A model generated the notes under the pieces. The model did no database searches. It was not told the origin of the DNA and was given only the letters and a program-made list of their open reading frames with translations. This document shows, piece after piece, positions 45,392-54,816 of a DNA stretch of 64,000 bases (position 1 is the first letter of the stretch; every line of letters begins with the position of its first letter). The stretch is from CAWUKT01 sp963923035. Its GTDB lineage: Bacteria; Bacteroidota; Bacteroidia; J057; JADKCL01. The stretch spans positions 1-64,000 of the forward strand of contig CAWUKT010000018.1 of NCBI GenBank assembly GCA_963923035.1, written 5' to 3'. The translations under genes were made by a program, and so were the position numbers.

Positions 45392-46798
45392 ATGAAATTG
45401 CGTTTCCTCTTCCTTTCACTCCTGTTCCTTCCCTTTGCCTCCCTCCTCGCCCAACCCGGAGAGGCCGGCACCCGGGACGATGCAGATGTCCCCGAAGTCA
45501 TCCGCACCATTTTTGACAAGGCCCTGACCGAAGGGCGGTGCTACGAAAACCTCCGGTACATGTGCAAACAAATCGGACCCCGCCTGAGTGGCTCGGAAGA
45601 AGCTGCTGAGGCCGTCGACTGGGTGTATCGGCTCATGAATCAGATGGGATTGGATCGGGTGGAAAAACAGGCCTGTATGGTCCCCCACTGGGAACGGGGC
45701 GAACCTGAATTTGCATGGATGGAAGGCGATGGCATCCGCCTGGAGGCTTCGGTCTGTGCGTTGGGAAGTTCGGTGGGAACGCCGGAGCGGGGCATTACGG
45801 CGCCGGTCATTGAGGTGTTTAGCCTGGAGGAAGTGGAAAAATTAACCCGGGAGGAAGTGGAAGGGAAAATTGTCTTTTTCAACCGCCCGATGGAGCCCAC
45901 CCATCTCAATACGTTCCACGCCTACAGTGGCTGCGTGGACCAGCGGGGGGGCGGGGCCGCCGCCGCCGGGGCCAAGGGCGCCGTAGGCGTCATCGTGCGT
46001 TCGATGAACCTCCGCCTCGACGACTATCCCCATACCGGCAACATGCGCTACAAAGAGGGCATTGAGCCCATTCCTGCGGCGGCCATCTCCACCAACGACG
46101 CCGAAACACTCTCCCACCTCCTCAAGGAGGACAAGAATACCAAGTTCCACCTCCGAATGAATTGCCGGACCTTGCCGGACGCGCCTTCCGCCAATGTGAT
46201 TGGCGAGATCAAAGGCTCCGAATTCCCCGATGAGATCATCGTGATCGGGGGGCACCTCGACAGCTGGGACCTGGGCGAAGGGGCCCAGGACGATGGCGCC
46301 GGAGTCGTGCAGTCCATCGAGGTCCTGCACCTCTTCCAAAAAATCGGGTACCGCCCCAAGCGTACGATCCGGGCGGTAGCATTCATGAACGAAGAGAATG
46401 GCACCCGGGGAGCCAAAGAATATGCGCGGGTGGCAGAAGAAAAGGGCGAACGGCACCTGGCGGGCCTGGAATCGGACCGCGGCGGCTTTACGCCCCGCGG
46501 CTTCACTGTAGATTCAGACCCGGAAACCTTGGCCTTTGTACAATCCTGGGCGGATTGGTTGCGCCCCTACATGCTCCACGAGATCAAAGCCGGATACGGC
46601 GGCGTGGACATTGGCCCGCTGAAAAAGCAGGGCGCAGTGCTGTTCGGATTCCTCCCCGATTCGCAGCGGTACTTTGACCACCACCACGCAGCCACCGATG
46701 TATTTGAAGCGGTCAACAAGCGGGAATTGGAATTGGGGGCCGCCAGCATGGCCGCCCTGGTCTACCTCATCGACCGCTACGGCCTCAGCGCCCAATAA
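45392..46798 (+). CDS. secreted M28-family zinc aminopeptidase
   Basis: A ~468-residue protein with a signal peptide (LRFLFLSLLFLPFASLLAQ), a PA domain around residues 145-215 and the M28 catalytic domain. Its zinc ligands are visible: VIGGHLDSWDLGEG (His288 and following Asp), AQDDGAGV, MNEENGTRG (catalytic Glu and ligand Glu), LESDRGG and the C-terminal RYFDHHHAATD. M28 enzymes of this type release N-terminal residues from peptides in the periplasm or outside the cell. I chose the ATG at 45392; upstream TTG 45365 and ATG 45377 would extend it before the signal. It is transcribed alone. Confidence 0.93.
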   Translation: MKLRFLFLSLLFLPFASLLAQPGEAGTRDDADVPEVIRTIFDKALTEGRCYENLRYMCKQIGPRLSGSEEAAEAVDWVYRLMNQMGLDRVEKQACMVPHWERGEPEFAWMEGDGIRLEASVCALGSSVGTPERGITAPVIEVFSLEEVEKLTREEVEGKIVFFNRPMEPTHLNTFHAYSGCVDQRGGGAAAAGAKGAVGVIVRSMNLRLDDYPHTGNMRYKEGIEPIPAAAISTNDAETLSHLLKEDKNTKFHLRMNCRTLPDAPSANVIGEIKGSEFPDEIIVIGGHLDSWDLGEGAQDDGAGVVQSIEVLHLFQKIGYRPKRTIRAVAFMNEENGTRGAKEYARVAEEKGERHLAGLESDRGGFTPRGFTVDSDPETLAFVQSWADWLRPYMLHEIKAGYGGVDIGPLKKQGAVLFGFLPDSQRYFDHHHAATDVFEAVNKRELELGAASMAALVYLIDRYGLSAQ

Positions 46799-46818
46799 CT
46801 GGTTTATAGCTCCTCTCC

Positions 46819-46860
46819 AATCCCTCCTCCCGCCCCGGCGAGAGGAGGGATTCCTTTTTT
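46819..46860 (+). terminator. intrinsic terminator after the M28 gene
   Basis: AATCCCTCCTC pairs with GAGGAGGGATT over 12 bases of loop and is followed by CCTTTTTT. A second T-rich stretch follows. The interval to 47055 is AT-rich and shows no gene. Confidence 0.9.
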
Positions 46861-47054
46861 ATCCCCCTTCTTTCTCCTCCCTCAAGCCGCTCTACGCCCA
46901 ATTCTTTCCGAATCCATTAAATATTTGACCGCTCTGTCGATTTATTATTGAAACCGGGTCACAGCTGCAAAACCCTTACCCACTGGCGGAATCAGCCGCC
47001 AGATCGCCATGTCTAGATAACTACATACAAACATTCTTTTAACACTTACCAGTT

Positions 47055-47801
47055 ATGAAAACCACTGTAAACCATTACGGGAAGACCTCCCATGTCATTG
47101 CCATTGTCCTCTTTTTCTTTTTCTCCGGCGCACTCATCGGCCAGAATTGCCCCGTCCTTCCCCTGGACGAAACCAATGTCTCCACCGACGTGAGCCTCGC
47201 CGGCCCCAACTCCTCCACGATGCTCAAAACGACCTTCAATACGACCTTGCCTGCCACCTGTGGCGCATCCAAATGCGTCCTGACCTACCAGTTTGACGAT
47301 CCGCTCCCCGCCAATACCAAGGTGAGCGTGGTCCCCCAGAGCGGATGGCTCGCCCAGCCGAAATGGATCTCCTCGGCGACCCTGTCTCCCGAAGGAACCA
47401 CCCTCAAAATCGTGATTGTGCCCGATCAGCCCGTCCAGGGAACTGGAACGGCCCTGGTCACGGAACTGGCCGGTGCCAATGGCATCGACGACAATTCCAC
47501 CCTGCGGGTGGGCGGTGGCCTCGCCACCATGGTGATCATCGATCCCGCAAAAACCCAATCCACTGAGATGAAGGCGAGTACGCTCCAAATCGGCCCGAAC
47601 CCCGCCAGGGAATCCCTCAAGATCAATTACTCAGGTGACGCTCCGGCCCAGGCCCGGGTCATCTCCGCCACGGGCCAGCAAATGGCCCGCCTGGACCTCA
47701 GTGCGGGACAGCCGACCTCACTCGATGTCCAGCAGTTCCCCAATGGATTGTACTATCTCCAGACGGGGCAGCAATCCACTCCCATTGTTATCCAACACTG
47801 A
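47055..47801 (+). CDS. small secreted protein with T9SS sorting tail
   Basis: A 248-residue secreted protein (IAIVLFFFFSGALIGQNC). An N-terminal domain of ~150 residues of unknown type (LPATCGASKCVLTYQFDDP has a Cys pair) is followed by the type A sorting domain LQIGPNPARESLKINYSG to NGLYYLQTGQQSTPIVIQH, shorter than average. It is exported by T9SS. It is convergent with the solenoid gene at 47854, sharing a terminator. Confidence 0.85.
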   Translation: MKTTVNHYGKTSHVIAIVLFFFFSGALIGQNCPVLPLDETNVSTDVSLAGPNSSTMLKTTFNTTLPATCGASKCVLTYQFDDPLPANTKVSVVPQSGWLAQPKWISSATLSPEGTTLKIVIVPDQPVQGTGTALVTELAGANGIDDNSTLRVGGGLATMVIIDPAKTQSTEMKASTLQIGPNPARESLKINYSGDAPAQARVISATGQQMARLDLSAGQPTSLDVQQFPNGLYYLQTGQQSTPIVIQH

Positions 47802-47822
47802 TTCGCTAAATATTTTTTGTCG

Positions 47823-47856
47823 GGATCGCCTCCGCCCGGGGGCGATCTCTTTTTTA
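47823..47856. terminator. bidirectional terminator between convergent genes
   Basis: GATCGCC pairs with GGCGATC around a G/C-rich loop, followed by TCTTTTTT on the + strand. Its right end overlaps the stop of the gene ending at 47854. Confidence 0.85.
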
Positions 47857-49311
47857 TGCCAGCCCCTCCAATTGATCGAGGAGCCAGGTCTTGGACAGGG
47901 CGGGTTCGCGGCGCACCTCGTCGGTGAGCTTGGTGAGTTTCCGGGCCGAAGGGTTCGGCGCATCGAGCAGCAAGACGGTTCGCTTGACGAAACGGATGAA
48001 ATTGAGGTGAGCGCGGTAGCGGGCATCGGCCATGAAGCGTTGGGAGCGGATGACCTTCAGGCGGAAAGACTCGGCGTCGCCGAGGCAGCCCGCCCAATCT
48101 TTCAGCTCGAAAAAGGTCCGCAGGCGCATCAGACGGACCATCAGGTCGAGGTCCAGCAGCTCTCCGCACTGCCCGAAGATGCGGTTGAAATGCCGCAGGG
48201 CGACGGTGAAATCGCCCTGGTAGTAGGAGGACAGCCCAAGGATGTATTCCCGGACGTGTTCGTCTGGATCCCCGACGATTTTGCCCTTGGTCTTTTTGAC
48301 CATGGCCCCAGCCTCGTCCGATCTGCCGTGGAGCAAAAGGTAGGTGCCGTAATTCAAAACCTCCCGCCAATCGACCTGGCCGCGCTTGAGGTAACGGGCG
48401 ATTCGCTTTTCGGTCCAGAAATTGAATTCGGTGTCGAGGGCGATATAGGAAACCGGGTGGATGCGTTGGCGAACGGTAAAATTCAGGGCATAGGTACTGA
48501 GTTCATCAAATTCCAGCTCGCCCAATTGTTTCTCTATTTTCCCGAACGCCTTCCTAAACGCCGTATAGCCTTGGGTTGCCGCCTCATAATTCCCCTCTTT
48601 TTCCTCCACCAATACCTTCAACCAACCGCTGTACAGGTCATTTAAGGTCACCGCATCCGGCAATTGATCGGGGAGCACAGGGTAATCCGGAATGGGAAGC
48701 TGGGACCGACCGGTGAGCAATTCCCAATCCAGGACCGAAGTGAAAATCTTGAGGCGGGACAATTCATTGAAATCGTCAAGTTGGAGCAAAAGAAACTCCA
48801 ATTGCTCAGCTGCGGACGGGTGCTGGCCTTCCCCAATCAGGTACGCTGCATCCATCAACAAAAAATCAAACCGTTCCAGGTAATCGCTCCACGCAAAGGC
48901 CGTTTGCTTGCGGATATTTTTCCTCCGTTTCCGCGCTTTCTTCTCGTACAACTTCTCCATTCGCCAGGTCAACATTTCCCGCTGCGCAAATCCCTCTCTC
49001 CTCCCCGACCGTTGCTGAAATTGCTCCAAGGCCAGGAATTCCTCCAATTGCTCTCCCAGGCGGAACATCAAATGGGTGAAACGGTTCTGGTCAAATTCCT
49101 CTTCAAATACGCGGTTCCAAAAGTCTTCTTCCGACAGTTTCAGGCCCTTTTTGCTGTTGAAAAAATGCTCTTCCAACCCTTCGCACAGGACCTGGATGTC
49201 CTCTGCGATCCGGAAATACGGGGAGGCGATATATTCCTGAAACCGCCGTCGGAGACGCCCGGGAAGATACAACAGCGCCCCAATGACCTGTCGTTCGCGT
49301 AGTTGATTCAC
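47854..49311 (-). CDS. large helical (solenoid-like) cytoplasmic protein
   Basis: A 485-residue soluble protein with no signal or membrane helix. It is almost entirely helical with many Leu/Phe repeats (FDFLLMDAAYLIGEGQHPSA, NGL-free) and TPR-like pairs, such as YILGLSSYYQGDFTVALRHF and MRLRTFFELKDWAGCLGDAE. I recognise no named family; it appears to be a lineage-restricted alpha-solenoid. It lies upstream of the Lnb-domain gene's end by 48 bases and may be in the same transcription unit. Confidence 0.7.
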   Translation of the reverse strand: MNQLRERQVIGALLYLPGRLRRRFQEYIASPYFRIAEDIQVLCEGLEEHFFNSKKGLKLSEEDFWNRVFEEEFDQNRFTHLMFRLGEQLEEFLALEQFQQRSGRREGFAQREMLTWRMEKLYEKKARKRRKNIRKQTAFAWSDYLERFDFLLMDAAYLIGEGQHPSAAEQLEFLLLQLDDFNELSRLKIFTSVLDWELLTGRSQLPIPDYPVLPDQLPDAVTLNDLYSGWLKVLVEEKEGNYEAATQGYTAFRKAFGKIEKQLGELEFDELSTYALNFTVRQRIHPVSYIALDTEFNFWTEKRIARYLKRGQVDWREVLNYGTYLLLHGRSDEAGAMVKKTKGKIVGDPDEHVREYILGLSSYYQGDFTVALRHFNRIFGQCGELLDLDLMVRLMRLRTFFELKDWAGCLGDAESFRLKVIRSQRFMADARYRAHLNFIRFVKRTVLLLDAPNPSARKLTKLTDEVRREPALSKTWLLDQLEGLA

Positions 49312-49359
49312 AAATTATTGATTCAAGAGCGATGGAATATACGCAATCTTCCCAGATTC

Positions 49360-50532
49360 TCAGCGGTCGAAGGTCCCCCGCACAACGTCCACCAACCGCA
49401 ATGCGATGGCCAGACAAATGGGCAGCACCGCTCCATTGAAGGGTTGGGGAATAAAGAGGTAGGCGATCGCCAGGAGCCCCATCCAAAGGCCGGCCCAACG
49501 GGCAAAGGTGTGCTGCCGGGCATTCTTGCGGGACAAGCGCAGAAAGGCGAAAATCAAAAAGAGGGGGTGCGCCCAGAGCATGTTCAGGTTGGCGTAGGTA
49601 GCCTGGTGATTGGTTCCGATCCACATCACCAGCAGCAGGAGTCCGAGGAGCCCGAGGATGAGGAAAAAGAGGAAATCAAATGCCCGGGCGAGGCCGTGGG
49701 TGGCCGGGGTGAGCAGGGTAATCAAAAAGACGAGGGCAAATAGTCCCCAGAACACGACCTTGGGGGTGATGGCTCCATCTTCAAAGGAAAATGGCGTCTG
49801 GGGATCGTTCCAGACGAAACGGTCCCGCACGAGCGACTGCTCGCGCCCATTCCGTTGGACCGTCGCCCGGTCCAGGGACAAGGCCAGGTAATCCGGCAGG
49901 AACATCGCCAACTGCTGGTCCGCCTGCGCGTCCGTCGGCAATCCCAGGATCACATCGATCCCAAAGTCCGCCCAGGCCCGCTCCTCGATATAGAGGTCCA
50001 GCAGGTCGCGCAGGGTTCCCAGCGAATCTTCCGGCCAAGGGTTCCAGTTCAGGTCCTTGCCGAGGACCTCGTTCAGGACATCCCGCTCGCGGGTGGCACA
50101 GTTGTCAAAGAAGAAATCGTAGGGATATTCCCGGTTTTCGGGGAGGAGATTGGTTTCGAGGTAATTGTAGACGCCCTGCACTTCGGCGGGCGTGAGTTCC
50201 AGAATTTGGACCGTGACCTTGCGGCGGTCGGCGATGTATTCCCGCAGGAAGCGACGGGGAGGAGCGGCCGCCAGAAAATAGGGCAGCTTGCCTCGCATGA
50301 ACTTGGTATAGAAACCGGGAGTATTGAAGTCGAAAGTGCCGTAGTTGTAGACGCGGTCAAATTGGGTACCCGGATCTACGATCCGGAATGCACTGTGTCC
50401 AAAGGCCGAATAGAGCGGCGCACCCGGGGCACAGGTCGCCACGTGAACTTCTGCCTGCGGCGACAATCCCTGGGACATCGCCATCCCAAACATGCCTACC
50501 AGGCCCACCAACACGAGCAGCAAACGCTTCAT
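49360..50532 (-). CDS. DUF4105 / Lnb-type membrane protein
   Basis: A 390-residue protein. After the signal peptide (LVLVGLVGMFGMAMSQ) the periplasmic DUF4105 domain shows VATCAPGAPLYSAFGHSAFR, then VYNYGTFDFNTPGFYTKF and FFDNCATRERDVLNEV. The conserved His (FGHS) and Cys (NCATR) are the residues expected of the Lnb-type lipoprotein N-acyltransferase domain, with which the family has been associated. Five or more membrane helices follow (VVFWGLFALVFLITLLTP onward). It may add an acyl chain to the N-terminus of lipoproteins, of which this window has many. That activity is inferred from family only. The preceding gene region ends with its own start at 50532. Confidence 0.8.
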   Translation of the reverse strand: MKRLLLVLVGLVGMFGMAMSQGLSPQAEVHVATCAPGAPLYSAFGHSAFRIVDPGTQFDRVYNYGTFDFNTPGFYTKFMRGKLPYFLAAAPPRRFLREYIADRRKVTVQILELTPAEVQGVYNYLETNLLPENREYPYDFFFDNCATRERDVLNEVLGKDLNWNPWPEDSLGTLRDLLDLYIEERAWADFGIDVILGLPTDAQADQQLAMFLPDYLALSLDRATVQRNGREQSLVRDRFVWNDPQTPFSFEDGAITPKVVFWGLFALVFLITLLTPATHGLARAFDFLFFLILGLLGLLLLVMWIGTNHQATYANLNMLWAHPLFLIFAFLRLSRKNARQHTFARWAGLWMGLLAIAYLFIPQPFNGAVLPICLAIALRLVDVVRGTFDR

Positions 50533-50625
50533 AGAGTTTGTTTTCAGCCAAAATACACCAAATCAACGGCATTTTCCAACCTCGCATTCCCGTTTTCCAT
50601 TTCTTTCCCCTCCCCCCTAAACAGA

Positions 50626-50651
50626 GAAAAGCCGGCCGAAGCCAGCTTTTC
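50626..50651 (-). terminator. terminator after the giant PKD protein gene
   Basis: GAAAAGC-C-GGC pairs with GCC-A-GCTTTTC around CGAA with one mismatch, and on the - strand a T-rich tract follows (TTTTCTCTGTTT). It lies 26 bases beyond the stop. Confidence 0.75.
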
Positions 50652-50677
50652 CCATATACAGTAATTCGAAATTTGAC

Positions 50678-53600
50678 TTAGCGATAGAGGGTCACAGTAC
50701 CTGACTTGGTGATGCGCTCTCCGTCGAATTCGACGGCGCGGATACGGTAGGTATAGACCCCTTCGGGCATCGGCTGATTGCTGGAATCATTGCCGTTCCA
50801 ACGGAAGTTCATGTCCATGGACTGGTAGACCAGCTTGCCCCAGCGATCGAAGATGTCGATCTCAAAGTCACGGATCAGCTTCGGTGCGACGAAAAATTCA
50901 TCGTTGAGACCGTCGTTGTTCGGCGTGAAGGCATTCGGAATGAAGATGGCAACCTGCTTGATGACCTCGATGGCCCGCGGGATGGACTGGGTATTGACAC
51001 ATCCGAAGTCGTCGATCATGGTCAGCGAGATGTCGTAGAAGCCGGTTTCCGTGTACTGGTGGACAGGATCAGAGGCTTCAGAGGTGCTTCCGTCGCCGAA
51101 GTCCCAGAGGTAGGAGACAATCGGACCGTCGTGCTCTTCGGTGATGTTGAATTCAACGATGGCATTCGGGATTTCCACTTCGGTTTCACTGAAGACCCAG
51201 TCAACCCAAGGATTCTGATTCACATTGATGAACACAGGGACTTTCGGGGAGAAGCAACCAGCCTGGTCTACCATGGCGACATAGTAAACAACCGTTTGCG
51301 TCAGGGGCGGGGAAGTGTAAGTGGGACCGTAGTGGAACGGATGGATGCTGGCCTGATCGTAGAACCAAGCGACAGTCGTATTGGGCTGGATGCCACCAAC
51401 CACTTCAGCCGTGCCGGGGAAGCCTTCGCAGACTTCGTCGTCCTCGGTGATGAGCGGCGGAACAAACGGTACTTCAACCGGGATCACAATCGTGTTCTGG
51501 CAGCCCTGAGAGGTGGTGACCGTCAGGGTCACGTTGTAGGTACCAGGACCCGTAAAGTTGTGGGTCGGGTTGATGTCCGTAGAGGTGTTGCTGGCACCGG
51601 AGCCGGGATCACCAAAGTTCCACTCGTGGAGGTCAAGGGTGGTGCCCAACGGATCGGTCAGGGAAGACAAGGAGGTAAAGTCGGTAATCGTGTTGAAGCA
51701 GCTGTGGACCCAACGGAAGTTGGCAACCGGATTCGGGTGGATGATGACCGTCTTGCGGACCTGGTCGTTACAGCCATTGGCGTCAGTGACGGTGAGGGTC
51801 ACCGTGTAAGGACCGGGGTTCGGGTAGTTGTGAGAGGGATTCTGAACGGTGGCAAAGGAGCCGTCGCCAAAGTTCCAGTTCCAGTCGGTGATACCGGCAG
51901 CGGAAGTGGAGAGGTCGGTGAAGTCAACTTCAAATCCGGCGCACGCCTTGGTGAAGTCGAAGTCGGGCTCGGGGAGCGGATTCACCGTCACCGCCTGTAC
52001 GATGGTGTCCATACATCCATTGGAGGAGGTTACCATCAGGGTCACGTTGAAGGTGCCCGCGTCGGTAAAGGTATGGTTCGGGTTCTCGCTGGCGGAGATG
52101 TTGGCCGCACCACTCAGGGGGTCGCCGAAGTTCCAGCGCCAGACGACCATGTTGCCATTCGAGATGGTGGAGGCGTCATCGAACTGGGTGGCGTTGCCTA
52201 CACATACCGTGGTATTGGTATAGTCGGCGATGGGCTTTTCGTTGATGTCGACCGTGTAGCTGACGGGCGGGCCGGGGCAGCCATTGTCGAAGGGAGTGAC
52301 CGTAACGTTGGTCTGGTTCTGAAGGTTGTTCAGGTTGATGGTCTGGGTCGTGGCACCCGTGCTCCACTGCCAGGAGTTACCACCGGCAACGGTGAGGGTC
52401 GCATCGTCACCCGGGCAAACCGAGATCGGACCGGTAACCACTGCACTCGGACCAGGCGTTACTTCTACCGTCACCGGTACCGGCTGGCTGGCACATCCGT
52501 TTTCGACACCGGTAACCGTGTAGGTCGTGGTGACCGTCGGGGAAACCGTGATGGAGGCCGTGGTTTCGCCAGTGCTCCAGACGTAGGAGGAGCCACCGCT
52601 GGCGGTGAGGGTAGCGTTGTCGCCGACACAGATTTGCTGGGTACCGTTCGTGGTGATGGTCGGCGTCGGGTAGACAATGACCGTCACATAATCGAAGGAA
52701 GTACAGAAACCGGCAGTCGCAGACAAGGTGAAGTCAATGGTATCAGGAGTCGGACCGGGGTTCGTGAAGACGAAGATCGGATCCGCGAGGGTGCTGCTGT
52801 TGAGGCCCGTGGTGGGGAACCAGTTGTAGGTCTGGCCACCGATCTGGGCAGCGCCCAACTGGACCGGGAAGCCGGAGCAGACGGAGATGTCGGGACCAGC
52901 GTCAGCCGTGGGACCAGTCTGGATGATGACCGTATCGGTCAGGACGCTCTGGCAACCGAAGTTGTCCGTGATGAGGACGTTGACCTCATAGGCACCCGGG
53001 CCGGGGAAGGTATGGTTCAGGTTCTGGGACGTGATGTTCGGGTTGACGTTGAGGTTACCATCCCCAAACCATTGGTAGGTATAGGGGCCGGTATTACCCG
53101 TGCCGGGGTTGGCATTCAAACTCACGTTGGTACAACCCGTTGGCGTTGCTGTGATTCCCGCGTTGGGCAGGCCACCATTCACATTGATGGTAATGGTGTA
53201 CTGGTTGGTCGCGAAGATCGGGCAGGCATCGTCCGTGACGGTGAAGAGGACCTGGTAGACACCCGTGTTCTGGGGGGTCCAGGCGAAGGTACCGGTCGGC
53301 TGGGCACCGGTGATGGTGTCGGCCTGAGTACCGTTGGTGAAGGTCGCACCCGGAGGTACAAACAGGGGGTTCCAGGAAATCGTTTGGTTCTGACCAGCGT
53401 CCGGGTCGGTGACCGGCATGTCGAAGGTCAGCGGGGTGCCGGCGCAGACGGTCACTTCGTAGTTACCGTTGGGAGAACCACCGGTGACATTGGTGATACC
53501 GGAGACGATCGGCACAGTGTTGTTGGGGCAAGGGATTACGTTCATCTGAACGTCCCGTACCAGGGTATTGATCAGGGCACCATTCCGCCACTCTTCTACA

Positions 53601-54382
53601 TATACACAGAGAACAGCAACTTCAATGTTACCCGGGGTCGGCAGTACGGAGATGTCACCCGTAACGGCGTCGATGGTTACGTTCCAGGACGGGCCGAGCG
53701 GCTGCTGGGGCGTATAACCGGGGAGGTAAGGAACCTGAGTACCGGAAGCCGTGAAGCACGGGCCGAGGGCAAATGCGAGCGAGTCACCTTCAGGGTCTAC
53801 CGCTCCCTGGTTGAAGGTGTAAGGCTGGCCCTGGCAGATATAAGGTACCGGAGGGTTCGTAAAGTAAGGAGAGTTGTTACAAGGTTGAGTAGCGGTGTTC
53901 AGGGTTGTCGAACCTACCCAAATCGACTGAGACCCTGGATTCGAAATCGTAGTAATATCGGGGTTTCGACAGCAAGTCGACCAGGTCAGCTGATAAATAC
54001 AGTTCGGGTTGTTACAAACGTCGTAATCCCGAAACCAGGCGTATTCTTCTACACCGTTGATGGTTCCGGAACCGCCACCACACTGGGTGGAAACCGAGTT
54101 ACATACCGGGGTTACCTCCTGGACGGTTTCAGTCGGCCATGCTCCCAACGGAGTCGGCTGCCCACATCCAATCGTCTGGGGCACAAACTGAAACGGGGTC
54201 GCAGAGATAAAGCTGGACCCGGAGCAATCACGATAAGCTGCGAGATAAACCCGAACCGTACATTGACCTATACATTCATAGGTAATATCCACTCCCATCA
54301 GGTGAGAGGCATCTGCACGATTGGGGGCCAGAAATGTCAGGCACAACAAAAGCAGTGAAATAATTCCAAACCTTGTTTTCAT
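50678..54382 (-). CDS. giant PKD-repeat protein with T9SS type B sorting domain
   Basis: A ~1234-residue protein with signal peptide (FGIISLLLLCLTFLAPNRADA). Residues ~30-300 are the Cys-containing domain (AYRDCSGSSF, WSTCCRNPDITT) shared with the protein at 1-3775. A series of PKD and Ig-like domains follows, e.g. YQWFGDGNLN, WRWNFGDPLSG, WNWNFGDGSFATVQNPSHNY and LWDFGDGSTSEASDP. The end, IPNAFTPNNDGLNDEFFV to EGVYTYRIRAVEFDG, is the gliding-motility-associated C-terminal (type B T9SS) sorting domain. It should be a T9SS-exported adhesin or motility surface protein. I start at ATG 54382, since the upstream ATG at 54394 adds only MWSK. Confidence 0.93.
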   Translation of the reverse strand: MKTRFGIISLLLLCLTFLAPNRADASHLMGVDITYECIGQCTVRVYLAAYRDCSGSSFISATPFQFVPQTIGCGQPTPLGAWPTETVQEVTPVCNSVSTQCGGGSGTINGVEEYAWFRDYDVCNNPNCIYQLTWSTCCRNPDITTISNPGSQSIWVGSTTLNTATQPCNNSPYFTNPPVPYICQGQPYTFNQGAVDPEGDSLAFALGPCFTASGTQVPYLPGYTPQQPLGPSWNVTIDAVTGDISVLPTPGNIEVAVLCVYVEEWRNGALINTLVRDVQMNVIPCPNNTVPIVSGITNVTGGSPNGNYEVTVCAGTPLTFDMPVTDPDAGQNQTISWNPLFVPPGATFTNGTQADTITGAQPTGTFAWTPQNTGVYQVLFTVTDDACPIFATNQYTITINVNGGLPNAGITATPTGCTNVSLNANPGTGNTGPYTYQWFGDGNLNVNPNITSQNLNHTFPGPGAYEVNVLITDNFGCQSVLTDTVIIQTGPTADAGPDISVCSGFPVQLGAAQIGGQTYNWFPTTGLNSSTLADPIFVFTNPGPTPDTIDFTLSATAGFCTSFDYVTVIVYPTPTITTNGTQQICVGDNATLTASGGSSYVWSTGETTASITVSPTVTTTYTVTGVENGCASQPVPVTVEVTPGPSAVVTGPISVCPGDDATLTVAGGNSWQWSTGATTQTINLNNLQNQTNVTVTPFDNGCPGPPVSYTVDINEKPIADYTNTTVCVGNATQFDDASTISNGNMVVWRWNFGDPLSGAANISASENPNHTFTDAGTFNVTLMVTSSNGCMDTIVQAVTVNPLPEPDFDFTKACAGFEVDFTDLSTSAAGITDWNWNFGDGSFATVQNPSHNYPNPGPYTVTLTVTDANGCNDQVRKTVIIHPNPVANFRWVHSCFNTITDFTSLSSLTDPLGTTLDLHEWNFGDPGSGASNTSTDINPTHNFTGPGTYNVTLTVTTSQGCQNTIVIPVEVPFVPPLITEDDEVCEGFPGTAEVVGGIQPNTTVAWFYDQASIHPFHYGPTYTSPPLTQTVVYYVAMVDQAGCFSPKVPVFINVNQNPWVDWVFSETEVEIPNAIVEFNITEEHDGPIVSYLWDFGDGSTSEASDPVHQYTETGFYDISLTMIDDFGCVNTQSIPRAIEVIKQVAIFIPNAFTPNNDGLNDEFFVAPKLIRDFEIDIFDRWGKLVYQSMDMNFRWNGNDSSNQPMPEGVYTYRIRAVEFDGERITKSGTVTLYR

Positions 54383-54394
54383 TTTACTCCACAT

Positions 54395-54816
54395 AATAGT
54401 GTATCAGGGTAAGTAGATCAGATTCTAAATTGAATACGTCTTACGCTCAGTGGCGTAGGTTAAAGTTGCGAAAAAATCACCTCCGTCTAAACAATCAGGA
54501 CCAAATGGTACAATAAACGCGGTGTTCAGTAAGTATCGCCGTTTAATTCGTCCTGATTTCTAACAGCAACTATGACCGTTTAGCGAACAAGATAAACAAA
54601 AACCCTTAAAATGACTCTATTAGAGTCGAAACGGTCGTTTTGGGGACTTCAGTCTGAACGGTTCTACGAAAGGTTTGAATGGTAATTGGGGCCTTTCATT
54701 TGGGATTTTCCTCCTTTCACCTGCTTTTTTGCCCTTCTGCTTTCTTCCCATCCCCAGCGCTTTCATTCGTTCCCGCCTTTGGTTAGTTTTACGAGCAGCA
54801 ATCTTAATTCAAATCT
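54395..54816. other. divergent intergenic region with small palindromes
   Basis: About 420 bases between the giant PKD gene and the M3 peptidase gene. GACTCT-ATT-AGAGTC at 54613-54627 is a small hairpin. ACCGTTT-type words recur at 54574, 54630 and 54657. No gene of any support is present. Confidence 0.4.

Noticed and set aside
51059..54358. 1099-codon open frame on the + strand
   Set aside because: Antisense shadow of the giant PKD protein, with the same compositional bias and no motif.
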